Both the position numbers and the translations under genes were made by a program. Positions 7,638 to 14,492 of a stretch of 64,000 nucleotides of DNA are shown here, piece after piece. How positions within the stretch are numbered: position 1 is the stretch's first letter; each line of letters opens with the position of its first letter. Origin of the DNA: G965276765 sp965276825 (GTDB lineage Bacteria > Actinomycetota > Acidimicrobiia > Acidimicrobiales > Palsa-688); assembly GCA_965276825.1 (NCBI GenBank), contig OZ255630.1, positions 1,302,001 to 1,366,000 of the forward strand, written 5' to 3'. Under the pieces are notes generated by a model. That model was not told the DNA's origin. It searched no databases and worked only from the letters and a program-made list of their open reading frames with translations.

Positions 7638-8196
7638 TCATGGCCCCCTCACCACTCGGATACAAATCCGCGGTGCCAGTGCCGGCGACCAGCCGATCCA
7701 GCCACACCCGGGTGTGGATCACCGGGAACCCCCGGTAGCCGCCGTCGGCGAGCATCGTCGGCCGGCCATGGAACCCTCCGGAACGCATCGCTTCGCCCGG
7801 CAGGTCCGGCGCGTACGCCTTCGCCACCCCCAACGCCCGGTTCACCAGCACGGCGTGCGCGTCGCCCGCGTCGAGCAGAACACGCCTCGCCGCCTCGAAC
7901 TTCTCGACCGCAGCCACGAACGCCGCCGCAACGGCAGGCTCCGCGTCCCGGAACTCTGCGACCGCCCCAGCGACCATCCGCTTGCGCTCCGACTCGGCCG
8001 CAGCCTTCTCCTGGGCCTCGAGGACCGGGATCTGCGCGCCGGCCAGCTTCAAGTCGCCCTCAGCCGACACAAGATCCAACCCCGACACGTCCTCGCCCAG
8101 CGCGGCCCGAGCGTGCAGATCGGCGATCCTCGCCCGGGCCGCCGCCTCTTCCTGACGGGCAGCCACCAGCGGATGCACCTGCTCGGTCGCCGTCAC
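7630..8196 (-). CDS. 188-aa element protein with coiled-coil N-terminal half
   Basis: Residues about 10-110 are rich in Ala, Glu, Arg and Leu with heptad-like spacing (QEEAAARARIADLHARAAL; LEAQEKAAAESERKRM), so a long coiled coil is likely. The C-terminal 70 residues are globular (FHGRPTMLADGGYRGFPVIHTRVW). The GTG at 8196 overlaps the stop of the 58-aa gene. No family is recognised. A coiled-coil protein just after the terminase would suit a scaffold-like protein in a phage, but no capsid gene is present for it to act on. Confidence 0.65.
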   Translation of the reverse strand: MTATEQVHPLVAARQEEAAARARIADLHARAALGEDVSGLDLVSAEGDLKLAGAQIPVLEAQEKAAAESERKRMVAGAVAEFRDAEPAVAAAFVAAVEKFEAARRVLLDAGDAHAVLVNRALGVAKAYAPDLPGEAMRSGGFHGRPTMLADGGYRGFPVIHTRVWLDRLVAGTGTADLYPSGEGAMNG

Positions 8197-8369
8197 TGGT
8201 TCACTCTCTCGATCGAGGCCAGCGCTACGTCCACAGCGGGCACGGTCGTGACCGACCCGGCCACCAGCTCAACGGGCAGAACCATCGACGCGACAGGGTC
8301 ACCGGGCTGCGTCGAAGCGGGAACCTGTACAACCGTCGGAGCCGACGGGACAGGAGGGGAAGTCGCCAT
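8193..8369 (-). CDS. 58-aa protein, first gene of the tail-side operon
   Basis: Begins MATSPPVPSAPTVV, is rich in Val, Pro, Thr and Ala, and ends in ASIERVNQ. The ATG at 8369 has an upstream GAAAGG, and the TGA overlaps the GTG of the next gene. A candidate promoter lies 35 bp upstream. No family is recognised; possible roles include a decoration-like or capsid-fibre-like small protein, without evidence. Confidence 0.55.
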   Translation of the reverse strand: MATSPPVPSAPTVVQVPASTQPGDPVASMVLPVELVAGSVTTVPAVDVALASIERVNQ

Positions 8370-8403
8370 ATCAGCGCCTTTCTAGACAAACAACAGTGAT
8401 GTG

Positions 8404-8409
8404 ATTATC
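8404..8409 (-). promoter_or_regulatory. Candidate -10 element for the tail-side operon
   Basis: The minus strand reads GATAAT here, in the only non-coding gap (8370-8436) between the terminase stop and the 58-aa gene. No good -35 is seen at 17 bp; a TTGACG lies further upstream at a 25-bp spacing. It would give a leader of about 28 nt. Weak evidence. Confidence 0.3.
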
Positions 8410-8436
8410 CCACATGGAGGTGACCAGTACCAGACG

Positions 8437-9930
8437 TCAAGGCAAGAAACTCGGAGGAATATTCAAATCCATCTGCCGAGTCCCCCGCCCAGGACGTTCA
8501 TGCGCCAACAGCACCGGCACCCCCGGATCCCGGCCCGCACGCAGCGCATGACCGTCAGGCAAATCGACCGCCAACGGCTTCCCGTCGAGGCCGAGCTTTT
8601 CCGCCTCGGTGCCGAAGTAAAAGACGGGCCCCTCGTCCAACCCGACCGCCGTCAGCTGATAACAAGCCATCGCCACCGCGATCACCTGATCGTCATGCGA
8701 CCCCGACGCATGGTCGATCCGCAACACGTTCGGCGACGTCTCACGCAGCCGCACCGACAGGATCTCTTCCCGCAGCCCAGGCTCGTCCGGCAACCACAAC
8801 AACCGGGACCGCAGGGCCTGCATGACCGCCGTCGCCAGCTTCCCGACCGACGACGACGTGAACACGAACTCGACACAGCGAACATTCGACGACCGCAGCT
8901 GCTCCACCAGCAGATACGCCTGGGACGGGTCGTAGAACAGCGTCGCCCGGTACGACCGGCAGAACTCAGCCACCCACGCCTTCACGTCATCCAACGACAC
9001 CGGCGCACCCGGCCGCGGCTCCCACACCATCAACCGGTCCACCACCACACGCGTCCCCGCACCGGTCCGCACCGCGTGGGCGACCACCGCTACCGTCCGG
9101 TCGGCGCGCACCCCCAGGTCCAACGTGCACACGTAGCCACGGACATCCGGGTCCGGCGCCAACGGACCGTCCAGACACAACGCGGCGTCCACATCGTCAG
9201 GGTCGGCGATCGAGTCCTCCGCCGCAGCCCACTCGTTCTGCCACAGCCGGGCGAACGTCGACGGGAACAGTCGGCGCCGCTCCGAGTCGATCTCCGCCGG
9301 ATCCGACCACGGCGGCGGACCGTGCAGGTCCGACACCCGCCACCGCGGGTCGTGCGTGGCCGCCTCGAACACGTGCCGGGCGAAGTGGCTGGGCGATCCG
9401 GCTGTGGTCATGATCACGCCCCGGGATTGGGCGACCTTCGGCAGACCGGCCCACAAAGAGTCGTAGAACTCGCGGTGCCGCGGCCCGTTCGGCCAGTTCG
9501 CCAGCTCGTCGAGCACCAGCCAGTAAGGGCGGAGACCGTGAGACCCGGCGCTGTCCGCCGGCAGGATCACCACCTCCGCACCGCTGCGGACACTCACCCG
9601 CCGGGACTCGACGGTCACCTGCGACGCCAGACCGGGCGTCATGTTGACGAACTCGGCGATGGACTGTCGGCACAGATTCGCCTGGTCGGCATCGGACGCG
9701 GCGACGAACCCGGTCGCACCCGGCGGGAACTGCGTGATCAGCGCCGCCAGCGTCATCCCGGCCACGTCGCGCGTCTTGCTGTAGCCCTTCGCACGGCCGA
9801 GCCAGTGCCGGCGAGGACCGTCAAGGCTGAGAATGGCCTCGGCGTCGGCGACCTGGTCAACCGTCGCACCCGCACCCCACCTGCCGACATTGTCGGTGAG
9901 GCCCCACAGAAGGTCGAGAGGGTCGGTCAT
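8437..9930 (-). CDS. terL: Phage terminase large subunit
   Basis: 497 aa, normal length. The N-terminal ATPase has a degenerate Walker A (GRAKGYSKT, about 45-53), a Walker B (WLVLDE, about 137-142) and the coupling motif IMTTAGS. The C-terminal RNase H-like nuclease shows an Asp strand (CTLDLGVRAD) and the SGSHDDQ motif. This motor pumps and cuts DNA during packaging. The ATG at 9930 overlaps the small-subunit stop. A portal protein, normally the next gene, is absent; the following operon starts with a 58-aa protein. Confidence 0.95.
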   Translation of the reverse strand: MTDPLDLLWGLTDNVGRWGAGATVDQVADAEAILSLDGPRRHWLGRAKGYSKTRDVAGMTLAALITQFPPGATGFVAASDADQANLCRQSIAEFVNMTPGLASQVTVESRRVSVRSGAEVVILPADSAGSHGLRPYWLVLDELANWPNGPRHREFYDSLWAGLPKVAQSRGVIMTTAGSPSHFARHVFEAATHDPRWRVSDLHGPPPWSDPAEIDSERRRLFPSTFARLWQNEWAAAEDSIADPDDVDAALCLDGPLAPDPDVRGYVCTLDLGVRADRTVAVVAHAVRTGAGTRVVVDRLMVWEPRPGAPVSLDDVKAWVAEFCRSYRATLFYDPSQAYLLVEQLRSSNVRCVEFVFTSSSVGKLATAVMQALRSRLLWLPDEPGLREEILSVRLRETSPNVLRIDHASGSHDDQVIAVAMACYQLTAVGLDEGPVFYFGTEAEKLGLDGKPLAVDLPDGHALRAGRDPGVPVLLAHERPGRGTRQMDLNIPPSFLP

Positions 9931-10439
9931 GGCATGTCATCCGTCGCAGGCGTATCGAGCGGCTCCTGCGGCGTCTGAGCGGCCTGAGCGGCAAGCCGGT
10001 CACGTCGTCCCCCAGCGATCATGTCGGCGAGGGTCAAGGTGGAGACCTCGGCGGTCGCAGCGGTCGCCCTGAGACGCGCCTGGCCGATCGGGTCGAGACC
10101 GAGCGACGATCCCAGCTGCGCTGCCAGTCTCGCCGCCGCGGTCGCCTGCTCCCACGACCTTGTCGGCACCTTGCCGATGCCCTGGGTTGCCGCCACGTGC
10201 TCGATGTGGGTGTGCAACAGCTCCTCCCTGGCGCTCGCCCGCAAGTAGCGCAACAGCGCCGGGGCGAACTCTGATGCGCTCAGCCAGGGCGCTACCTGCT
10301 CAAGCTCGGCATGGACCATCGCCGCCCGAGCCTCGATGGCACGATCGGACTCGGCGCCGTGCTTCAGCGCGGCGAGATTGCCCAGTTGATACGGCTCGGA
10401 GTCACGGCGCTCCCAGGCGTCGGTCACTTCGGTTGACAT
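9927..10439 (-). CDS. terS: Probable terminase small subunit
   Basis: 170 aa from the ATG at 10439; the longer open frame upstream runs into the structured non-coding block and is not protein-like. The N-terminus has the NLAALKHGAES motif seen in many small terminases, and a helical body (ALLRYLRASAREELLHTHIEHVA; SWEQATAAARLAAQLGSSLGL) follows. The small subunit recognises the cos or pac site. Its gene directly precedes terL with an ATGA overlap and directly follows the inverted-repeat block at 10440-10671. The assignment rests on motif plus position. Confidence 0.8.
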   Translation of the reverse strand: MSTEVTDAWERRDSEPYQLGNLAALKHGAESDRAIEARAAMVHAELEQVAPWLSASEFAPALLRYLRASAREELLHTHIEHVAATQGIGKVPTRSWEQATAAARLAAQLGSSLGLDPIGQARLRATAATAEVSTLTLADMIAGGRRDRLAAQAAQTPQEPLDTPATDDMP

Positions 10440-10671
10440 GGCGTTGACACACCCCATCCGACCTGCGGGTTTGCGATGTTGACTTGCCATGTAGGCAAGT
10501 GGTCGGTCGGCTCGCTGATTGCGTGGTCGTCGTGCGCGCGGGTTCCGTGGACTGACGAGCCGACCGACCACCGGGGAAGGCAAGTGGTGCCGGTACTGCC
10601 ACCCTCCCACCCTATAAGGGGGTGGGAGTGGGTGGTAGTAGTTCCGCTGCTCCCATGGGAGTAGTTGGGAG
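10440..10671. other. Structured non-coding block: candidate cos/pac site or origin
   Basis: A 16-bp perfect inverted repeat GTGGTCGGTCGGCTCG (10499-10514) pairs with 10556-10571 around a 41-nt loop. Also present are CTTGCC/GGCAAG (10483-10488, 10494-10499); a direct repeat GGCAAGTGGT (10494-10503, 10579-10588); CTCCCACCC/GGGTGGGAG (10604-10612, 10620-10628) around an AT-rich loop; and the palindrome CTCCCATGGGAG (10650-10661). GTTGACA occurs at 10432 and 10443. The block lies between the replication genes and terS and has no believable ORF. It may be the packaging site, a replication origin or both. Confidence 0.6.
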
Positions 10672-11688
10672 TCATTGGTAGTTCCCTTCTTCGGGGGTGG
10701 TGTAACGAGGGGCTTTGCCGGTGCCGACGTTGATGATGAGGCCTCTTCTGAGCAGGGTTTTTCTTGCCCGGTAGAAGGTGGTGTCGGGGAGTTCGCTGAC
10801 TTTGAGCAGGGCCGTGGTGGATAGGCCGTCGCTGCCAGCTGCTCCCATTACGGCTTCGAGGAGGGCAGCTTCGGACTTGGCGAGGTCGCCTTCGTCTGGA
10901 GCCCCAGAATGGCAGTACAAAGCGGCCGAATCGCCCACCGCGGCGAGGCGGAGGTAGATGGGATCAGCTTTGACGATGTCCTTCTGTTTCGTGGAGCGGA
11001 TCACGACGCTGCTGCCGTCGCCTTTGACTTCGAGGGCGGTGTCGACGGCACCTTCGAGGCTGGAGTGACCGCGGAGGCTTTCGCCTTCCTTCGGAGAGTG
11101 GTGGACGAGAAAGACGGTGGCGCGGCTGGCAAGCCGGATCCGGTCGGCGTTGTCTACGAGCCGGCCCATGTCTTTGGGGGCGTTCTCGTCGCCGCCGACC
11201 ATGGACCGGGCGACCGTGTCGATGATGACCAGGACCGGTTGCAGTTCAGCGACGAGCTGGACGAGTGCCTGGGACCATTCGGCATCGAGGAGGTTGACGG
11301 CCATCGGAAGCCAGTGGATGCCGTCGGTGACGAGAACATGGCGCGCTTGCTCCCATGCCCGTTTTCGTTGCGGCAGGCCCGCTGAGCCCTCGGCGGCGAT
11401 GTAGACGACTCCTCCGCGGTGGACGGATCGGCCGAACCACCAGGTGCCGGTGGCGACGCAGAGGGCGATGTCCAGGCCGGCGAACGACTTGCCTGATCCG
11501 GGTTTGCCGTAGATGGCGGCGAGGGTGTTGCGGATGAGGATGCCCTCGACGAGCGGTTCGGGTGGTGGTAGCCGGTCGAGCTGGTCGGGGGTGAGCAGCC
11601 GGGAGCGGAGGGTCTCGCGGTGAAGGTCGACTATGTCGGGTTCGTCTGGGGGTGGTCGGTCGAAGACGTCTCGTTCGATCACCGTCAC
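10672..11688 (-). CDS. RepA-like AAA (RecA-fold) ATPase, replicative helicase or loader
   Basis: 338 aa. Walker A is YGKPGSGKS (residues 60-68). Walker B is PVLVIIDTVARS, followed by SMVGGDEN and the sensor region VFLVHHSPK. A C-terminal winged-helix-like domain (LLKVSELPDTTFYRARKTLL) could bind DNA. This is the AAA_25/RepA group that accompanies prim-pol proteins in phages and plasmids. The GTG at 11688 overlaps the prim-pol TGA, which decides the start over a longer frame. With the prim-pol it forms the element's replication module. Confidence 0.88.
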   Translation of the reverse strand: MTVIERDVFDRPPPDEPDIVDLHRETLRSRLLTPDQLDRLPPPEPLVEGILIRNTLAAIYGKPGSGKSFAGLDIALCVATGTWWFGRSVHRGGVVYIAAEGSAGLPQRKRAWEQARHVLVTDGIHWLPMAVNLLDAEWSQALVQLVAELQPVLVIIDTVARSMVGGDENAPKDMGRLVDNADRIRLASRATVFLVHHSPKEGESLRGHSSLEGAVDTALEVKGDGSSVVIRSTKQKDIVKADPIYLRLAAVGDSAALYCHSGAPDEGDLAKSEAALLEAVMGAAGSDGLSTTALLKVSELPDTTFYRARKTLLRRGLIINVGTGKAPRYTTPEEGNYQ

Positions 11689-12431
11689 GACGCCACTTGG
11701 CGTGGTTCGGACGCCCCTTTGTTGAGCCCGGACAGGATGGTGGAGCGTGCTTCGCTGTCGGGCAGGCTGGTCGCTTCGAGGAGGGCCTGGGCGGCCCGGT
11801 ACTGGTCGAGGAGTCCGGCTCCGACGAGCTCGCCGAGCGATCTGGCCGCGACGTAGAGGGTGATGTTCCGCTGGCCTACTCCGGCAGGGCAGCGGCGAAC
11901 CCGGTCTACCTCTGAACGGAGAGCGGATTCGCCGTAGCCGGCCTTGGCAGCGGTGATGATCGTCGGCTTGCGGTCGACGGGTGGGGCGGGACGCAGCGCC
12001 TCCACCAGCCACAAGGGTGCGGGTGCGATCGGACCCTCATCGGCCCACCTGTAGCCCTTCGAGGGGGCGACAAGCACGTAGCCCTTCGGCCAGACCCTGG
12101 TGTCGAGCCCCGGGCCGAGCACGCCGACGGTCTGACGGACCTCACCCTCCACGGAGAACCAGCGGTGCTGACCGCCGTGGAGGGTGAGCCCGAACCTGGT
12201 CGCTGGCAGGGCTCCGTGCTCGGTTTCGAGGGCGGCGAGGGTCAGGTGGCCGTCGTGGTGGACGTCGATGTCGAGCACGAAGGTTCCGGCCGGGATCGGC
12301 GTCGCCCAGTTGCACCACGGGTGGACCCGCTCCCAGTGCCGGTGCATCCCGATGTCGGCGGTGGCGTCCTTGAACCCGTGTGGGGTAAGAGGGACCTTGC
12401 CCCGACATGGAAACAGCTCGAGCCCGGTCAA
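11685..12431 (-). CDS. Bifunctional DNA primase/polymerase (prim-pol)
   Basis: 248 aa. The N-terminal prim-pol fold has the hallmark start LFPCRGKVPLTPHGFKDAT, a catalytic DID (FVLDIDVHHDG), GLTLHGGQHRWF and the GLDTRVWPKGYVLVAPS strand. It would make primers and extend them at the element's origin. The TTG start at 12431 overlaps the TGA of the upstream 47-aa gene (TTGA), and a stop lies in frame just upstream, so TTG is the only good choice. The rare start may limit its amount. Confidence 0.9.
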   Translation of the reverse strand: MTGLELFPCRGKVPLTPHGFKDATADIGMHRHWERVHPWCNWATPIPAGTFVLDIDVHHDGHLTLAALETEHGALPATRFGLTLHGGQHRWFSVEGEVRQTVGVLGPGLDTRVWPKGYVLVAPSKGYRWADEGPIAPAPLWLVEALRPAPPVDRKPTIITAAKAGYGESALRSEVDRVRRCPAGVGQRNITLYVAARSLGELVGAGLLDQYRAAQALLEATSLPDSEARSTILSGLNKGASEPRQVAS

Positions 12432-12571
12432 CTCTCGACCGCCGGTGGAGGGTTACGCCAAGCGTGCCGACACCCAGGCTCGTGAGTGATGAGGGCCAGC
12501 ACCTCGGTGCCAGTCCAGTCGTCGCGGACTAGCACCTTCGAGCGGCAGCGGCCGCACTGAACGATTGTCAC
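12428..12571 (-). CDS. 47-aa zinc-binding protein
   Basis: A CGRC pair near the N-terminus (MTIVQCGRCRSK) and a PGCRH pair later suggest one small zinc site of C-C-C-H type. Its GTG overlaps the stop of the upstream 75-aa gene and its TGA overlaps the TTG of prim-pol, so both junctions are coupled. It is too short to assign to a family. Proximity suggests a role with the primase, possibly as a detached zinc-finger subunit, which is inference. Confidence 0.6.
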   Translation of the reverse strand: MTIVQCGRCRSKVLVRDDWTGTEVLALITHEPGCRHAWRNPPPAVES

Positions 12572-12795
12572 GATGCCTCCCCCCGCTCAAGGGCCCACCA
12601 GCACGTCCACCGGGTACAGCAGCGGTGGCAGCGGTAGTGAGCGAGGCCGTCAGGGGCGACGGTGTGAGGGAAGCGCACCGGTCGGGGGTCGCCACGGCCT
12701 GCGCAGGTTTCGCACCAGTCGCCGAGGATTGTCAACTGCGGGGTGCGGTTGGTGACCCGGTCGCGGTCGGCGTAGTAGCGGTCGAGGTGGGTCAT
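12568..12795 (-). CDS. 75-aa zinc-ribbon protein
   Basis: Two CxxC knuckles, CETCAGRG and YRCHRC, with a further CC, are typical of a zinc ribbon. It begins MTHLDRYYADRDRV and ends in CWWALERGEAS. It sits in the early operon with 4-bp overlaps at both ends. Many actinophages carry such small ribbon proteins near replication genes, and the role is generally unknown. Confidence 0.7.
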   Translation of the reverse strand: MTHLDRYYADRDRVTNRTPQLTILGDWCETCAGRGDPRPVRFPHTVAPDGLAHYRCHRCCTRWTCWWALERGEAS

Positions 12796-13055
12796 GCCGT
12801 GGCCTCGGTGTCGATGATGCCGGCGATCACGGTCACGAGGACCCTGATGGTCTGCCAGCCGACTTCGGGGTCGAGCAGGCTGTAGCGCACGGCGTCGGAG
12901 ATCACGGCCAGCTGGCTGAGGGGCTGGTCGTACCTCTTGATGGTGACGAACCGGTCGGCGACGAACGGGACGTGGCGGAAGTGCTCCTCCAGGTCTTCAG
13001 GCGTCCGGTTCAACAGGTCGAGGGTCTCGTCGGAGAGCGTGTCAGGGAGTAGCAT
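12792..13055 (-). CDS. 87-aa acidic helical early protein
   Basis: Begins MLLPDTLSDETLDLL and is mainly helical and acidic. The segment DAVRYSLLDPEVGWQTIRVL resembles EAMEYGTVDTQVALVALRFL in the next gene upstream, so the two may be distant paralogues. It overlaps both neighbours (4 bp downstream, 14 bp upstream). No family is recognised. Confidence 0.65.
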   Translation of the reverse strand: MLLPDTLSDETLDLLNRTPEDLEEHFRHVPFVADRFVTIKRYDQPLSQLAVISDAVRYSLLDPEVGWQTIRVLVTVIAGIIDTEATA

Positions 13056-13446
13056 CTTCGGTGTCCTTCCGATTTTCGACAGGGTCGGGGGCTGAGTCAG
13101 GGAGCGGGCCTCGCGAGGGCCCGCTTTCTTCGTGGAGCGGGGCGCCCAGTCCGTGGAGGGCCTCGGAGACGGCGTGGGTGAGTTCGCCGAGGGGCTCGCC
13201 GACGTAGGTGCTCTCCATCTTCTTGTGAAGGAAGCGGAGAGCGACGAGAGCGACCTGGGTGTCGACGGTGCCGTACTCCATGGCTTCAGCGACGATGCCG
13301 ATGCGCTCGAGCAGATCGTCGGTCGAGTCGGGCGGATTGCTGGCCTGGCTGAAGGGCTGGATCCGGTTGTGCCGGTCGGCGAGGTTGTCGCAGTCGTAGA
13401 CCAACAGTTCGACCACGGCGCTGGTCTTGGTCGGGTCGATGGTCAT
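13042..13446 (-). CDS. 134-aa early protein, unknown function
   Basis: A helical N-terminal two thirds (VVELLVYDCDNLADRHNRI; IGIVAEAMEYGTVDTQVALVALRFLHKKM) is followed by a disordered Pro/Ser/Asp/Glu tail. The ATG overlaps the Xis-like gene's stop (ATGA). Its middle part is weakly similar to the following 87-aa protein. It is the second gene of the minus-strand early operon and could be a regulator or an anti-host factor; nothing in the sequence decides this. Confidence 0.68.
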   Translation of the reverse strand: MTIDPTKTSAVVELLVYDCDNLADRHNRIQPFSQASNPPDSTDDLLERIGIVAEAMEYGTVDTQVALVALRFLHKKMESTYVGEPLGELTHAVSEALHGLGAPLHEESGPSRGPLPDSAPDPVENRKDTEDATP

Positions 13447-13661
13447 GCCGCGTCGCTTCCGCTGAGGCCGAGGAGCTGCTCCAGGGGTGCCCGTGGGATG
13501 CGGATCTTGCGGCCGACCTTGATGACCGGGGCGGGGAAGCTGCCTTCGCGGATCTGTCGGTAACCGAGCCAGTCGGAGATGCCGAGCATCCGGAACGCTT
13601 CGGGCGGGTCGAGTGTCGGCGGCTGTGCCGTCGTGGTGGGGGTTGGGTTCATGGGTCCCAT
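13443..13661 (-). CDS. xis-like: Excisionase-like helix-turn-helix protein
   Basis: About 70 aa. The winged-helix core FRMLGISDWLGYRQIREGSFPAPVIKVGRKIRIPRAPLEQLL matches the AlpA/Xis/helix_turn_helix_17 pattern. The start is uncertain: ATG 13661 or ATG 13652 (MNPTPTTTAQ); the TTG at 13688 is less likely because it lies within the control region. It is the first gene of the divergent early operon, facing the integrase operon. It could be the recombination directionality factor or a repressor of the divergent promoters. Confidence 0.8.
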   Translation of the reverse strand: MGPMNPTPTTTAQPPTLDPPEAFRMLGISDWLGYRQIREGSFPAPVIKVGRKIRIPRAPLEQLLGLSGSDAA

Positions 13662-13683
13662 GGTGGGCGCGGGGGGAGCAGTG

Positions 13684-13725
13684 GTCAACTACCTACTTGA
13701 CTACAAAGTGGTGAACGGTTAGGCT
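13684..13725 (+). promoter_or_regulatory. Divergent control region with promoter for the integrase operon
   Basis: TTGACT (13697-13702), a 17-bp spacer and TAGGCT (13720-13725) end only 8 bp before the ATG at 13734, so the transcript is probably leaderless. The inverted repeat GTCAA (13684-13688) with TTGAC (13697-13701) overlaps the -35 and is a candidate operator. A TTGACC facing the other way lies at 13683-13688 and may belong to the early operon. Confidence 0.55.
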
Positions 13726-13733
13726 CTCACTCG

Positions 13734-14492
13734 ATGACAGAGGACCGGCAGGTCGGCAACTGGCTGCTCAAATCCGCTGCTCCCCCCGTGGAGCCCGGGC
13801 CGGGCGGCGCTGTCCGGCCGATCCCAAGCCGGTCTGGGCACTCGGCCACGACGAGACCCGAGGACAGCATGTGGGTCACCAAGCGCGACCTGCTGATCCC
13901 CCGGAGGATCCTCGCCGTGTGGGCGCAGACCGAGGGCCCCGCTGAGTTGACCTTGGTGCTGGACGTCGCGGACGACGGCACCGTCTCCTGCCAGGCCGTC
14001 CAGTTCAGGTCCCTGTCGCCGCTCGCGGAGCTGTTGTCGCCGGCCGATCGTGGTCGCTTCGAGCGCCGGCCTCTGATCAGCAGCGACGTCCGGATCCCCT
14101 TCGACCGGCTTGTCACGGCGTCGTGGCGGGAGTCCGCCTGGAGGGTCACCTCCGGACCAGATGGAGCACCGACCCCGGTGCCGGCCGGGAAGGCGACCCT
14201 TGAGCGGGCGACGATCACCGATCCCTCCCTCTTCGGGACTCGGCGGAGGGCCTACAAGCGGGTGCCGATGACTCACGCCCACTTGGAGCGAGTGGCGAAG
14301 CTGTACCGGGACAACCTCGATGAGAACCCGCTCCTCGCGATCTGCGATTTCTTCCGCGACGAGGAGGATCACCCCGTCTCCAGGTCGACGGCGAACCGGT
14401 GGGTTCAGAAGGCGAGGGAGGCGGGCGTTTTGCACCCCTCCCTCGGGCAAGGCCGCAAGGGCGAAGCGTCTACCAAGGAGACGAACCGATGA
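13734..14492 (+). CDS. 252-aa DNA-binding protein coupled to the integrase
   Basis: The N-terminal two thirds is not recognised (beta-rich, with LTLVLDVADDGTVSCQAVQF). The last 75 residues (HLERVAKLYRDNLDENPLLAICDFF; VSRSTANRWVQKAREAGVL) form a clear helix-turn-helix. Proteins with this C-terminal domain often precede integrases in actinobacterial mobile elements. Its TGA overlaps the integrase ATG (14489). It probably regulates integration or lysogeny, which is inference. Confidence 0.75.
   Translation: MTEDRQVGNWLLKSAAPPVEPGPGGAVRPIPSRSGHSATTRPEDSMWVTKRDLLIPRRILAVWAQTEGPAELTLVLDVADDGTVSCQAVQFRSLSPLAELLSPADRGRFERRPLISSDVRIPFDRLVTASWRESAWRVTSGPDGAPTPVPAGKATLERATITDPSLFGTRRRAYKRVPMTHAHLERVAKLYRDNLDENPLLAICDFFRDEEDHPVSRSTANRWVQKAREAGVLHPSLGQGRKGEASTKETNR

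Noticed and set aside
5661..8399. A 912-codon open frame on the plus strand
   Set aside because: It lies opposite the tape measure and small element genes, is Arg/Pro/Gly-rich without protein-like structure, and comes from the codon bias of the genes on the minus strand.
11689..12012. Longer start for the AAA ATPase at 12012
   Set aside because: The extra 108 residues lie inside the prim-pol gene in another frame and are Arg/Pro-rich; the GTG at 11688 overlaps the prim-pol stop.
13652..13688. TTG start at 13688 for the Xis-like gene
   Set aside because: It lies in the putative promoter/operator region and adds a Pro/Ala-rich head; ATG 13661 or 13652 is more natural.
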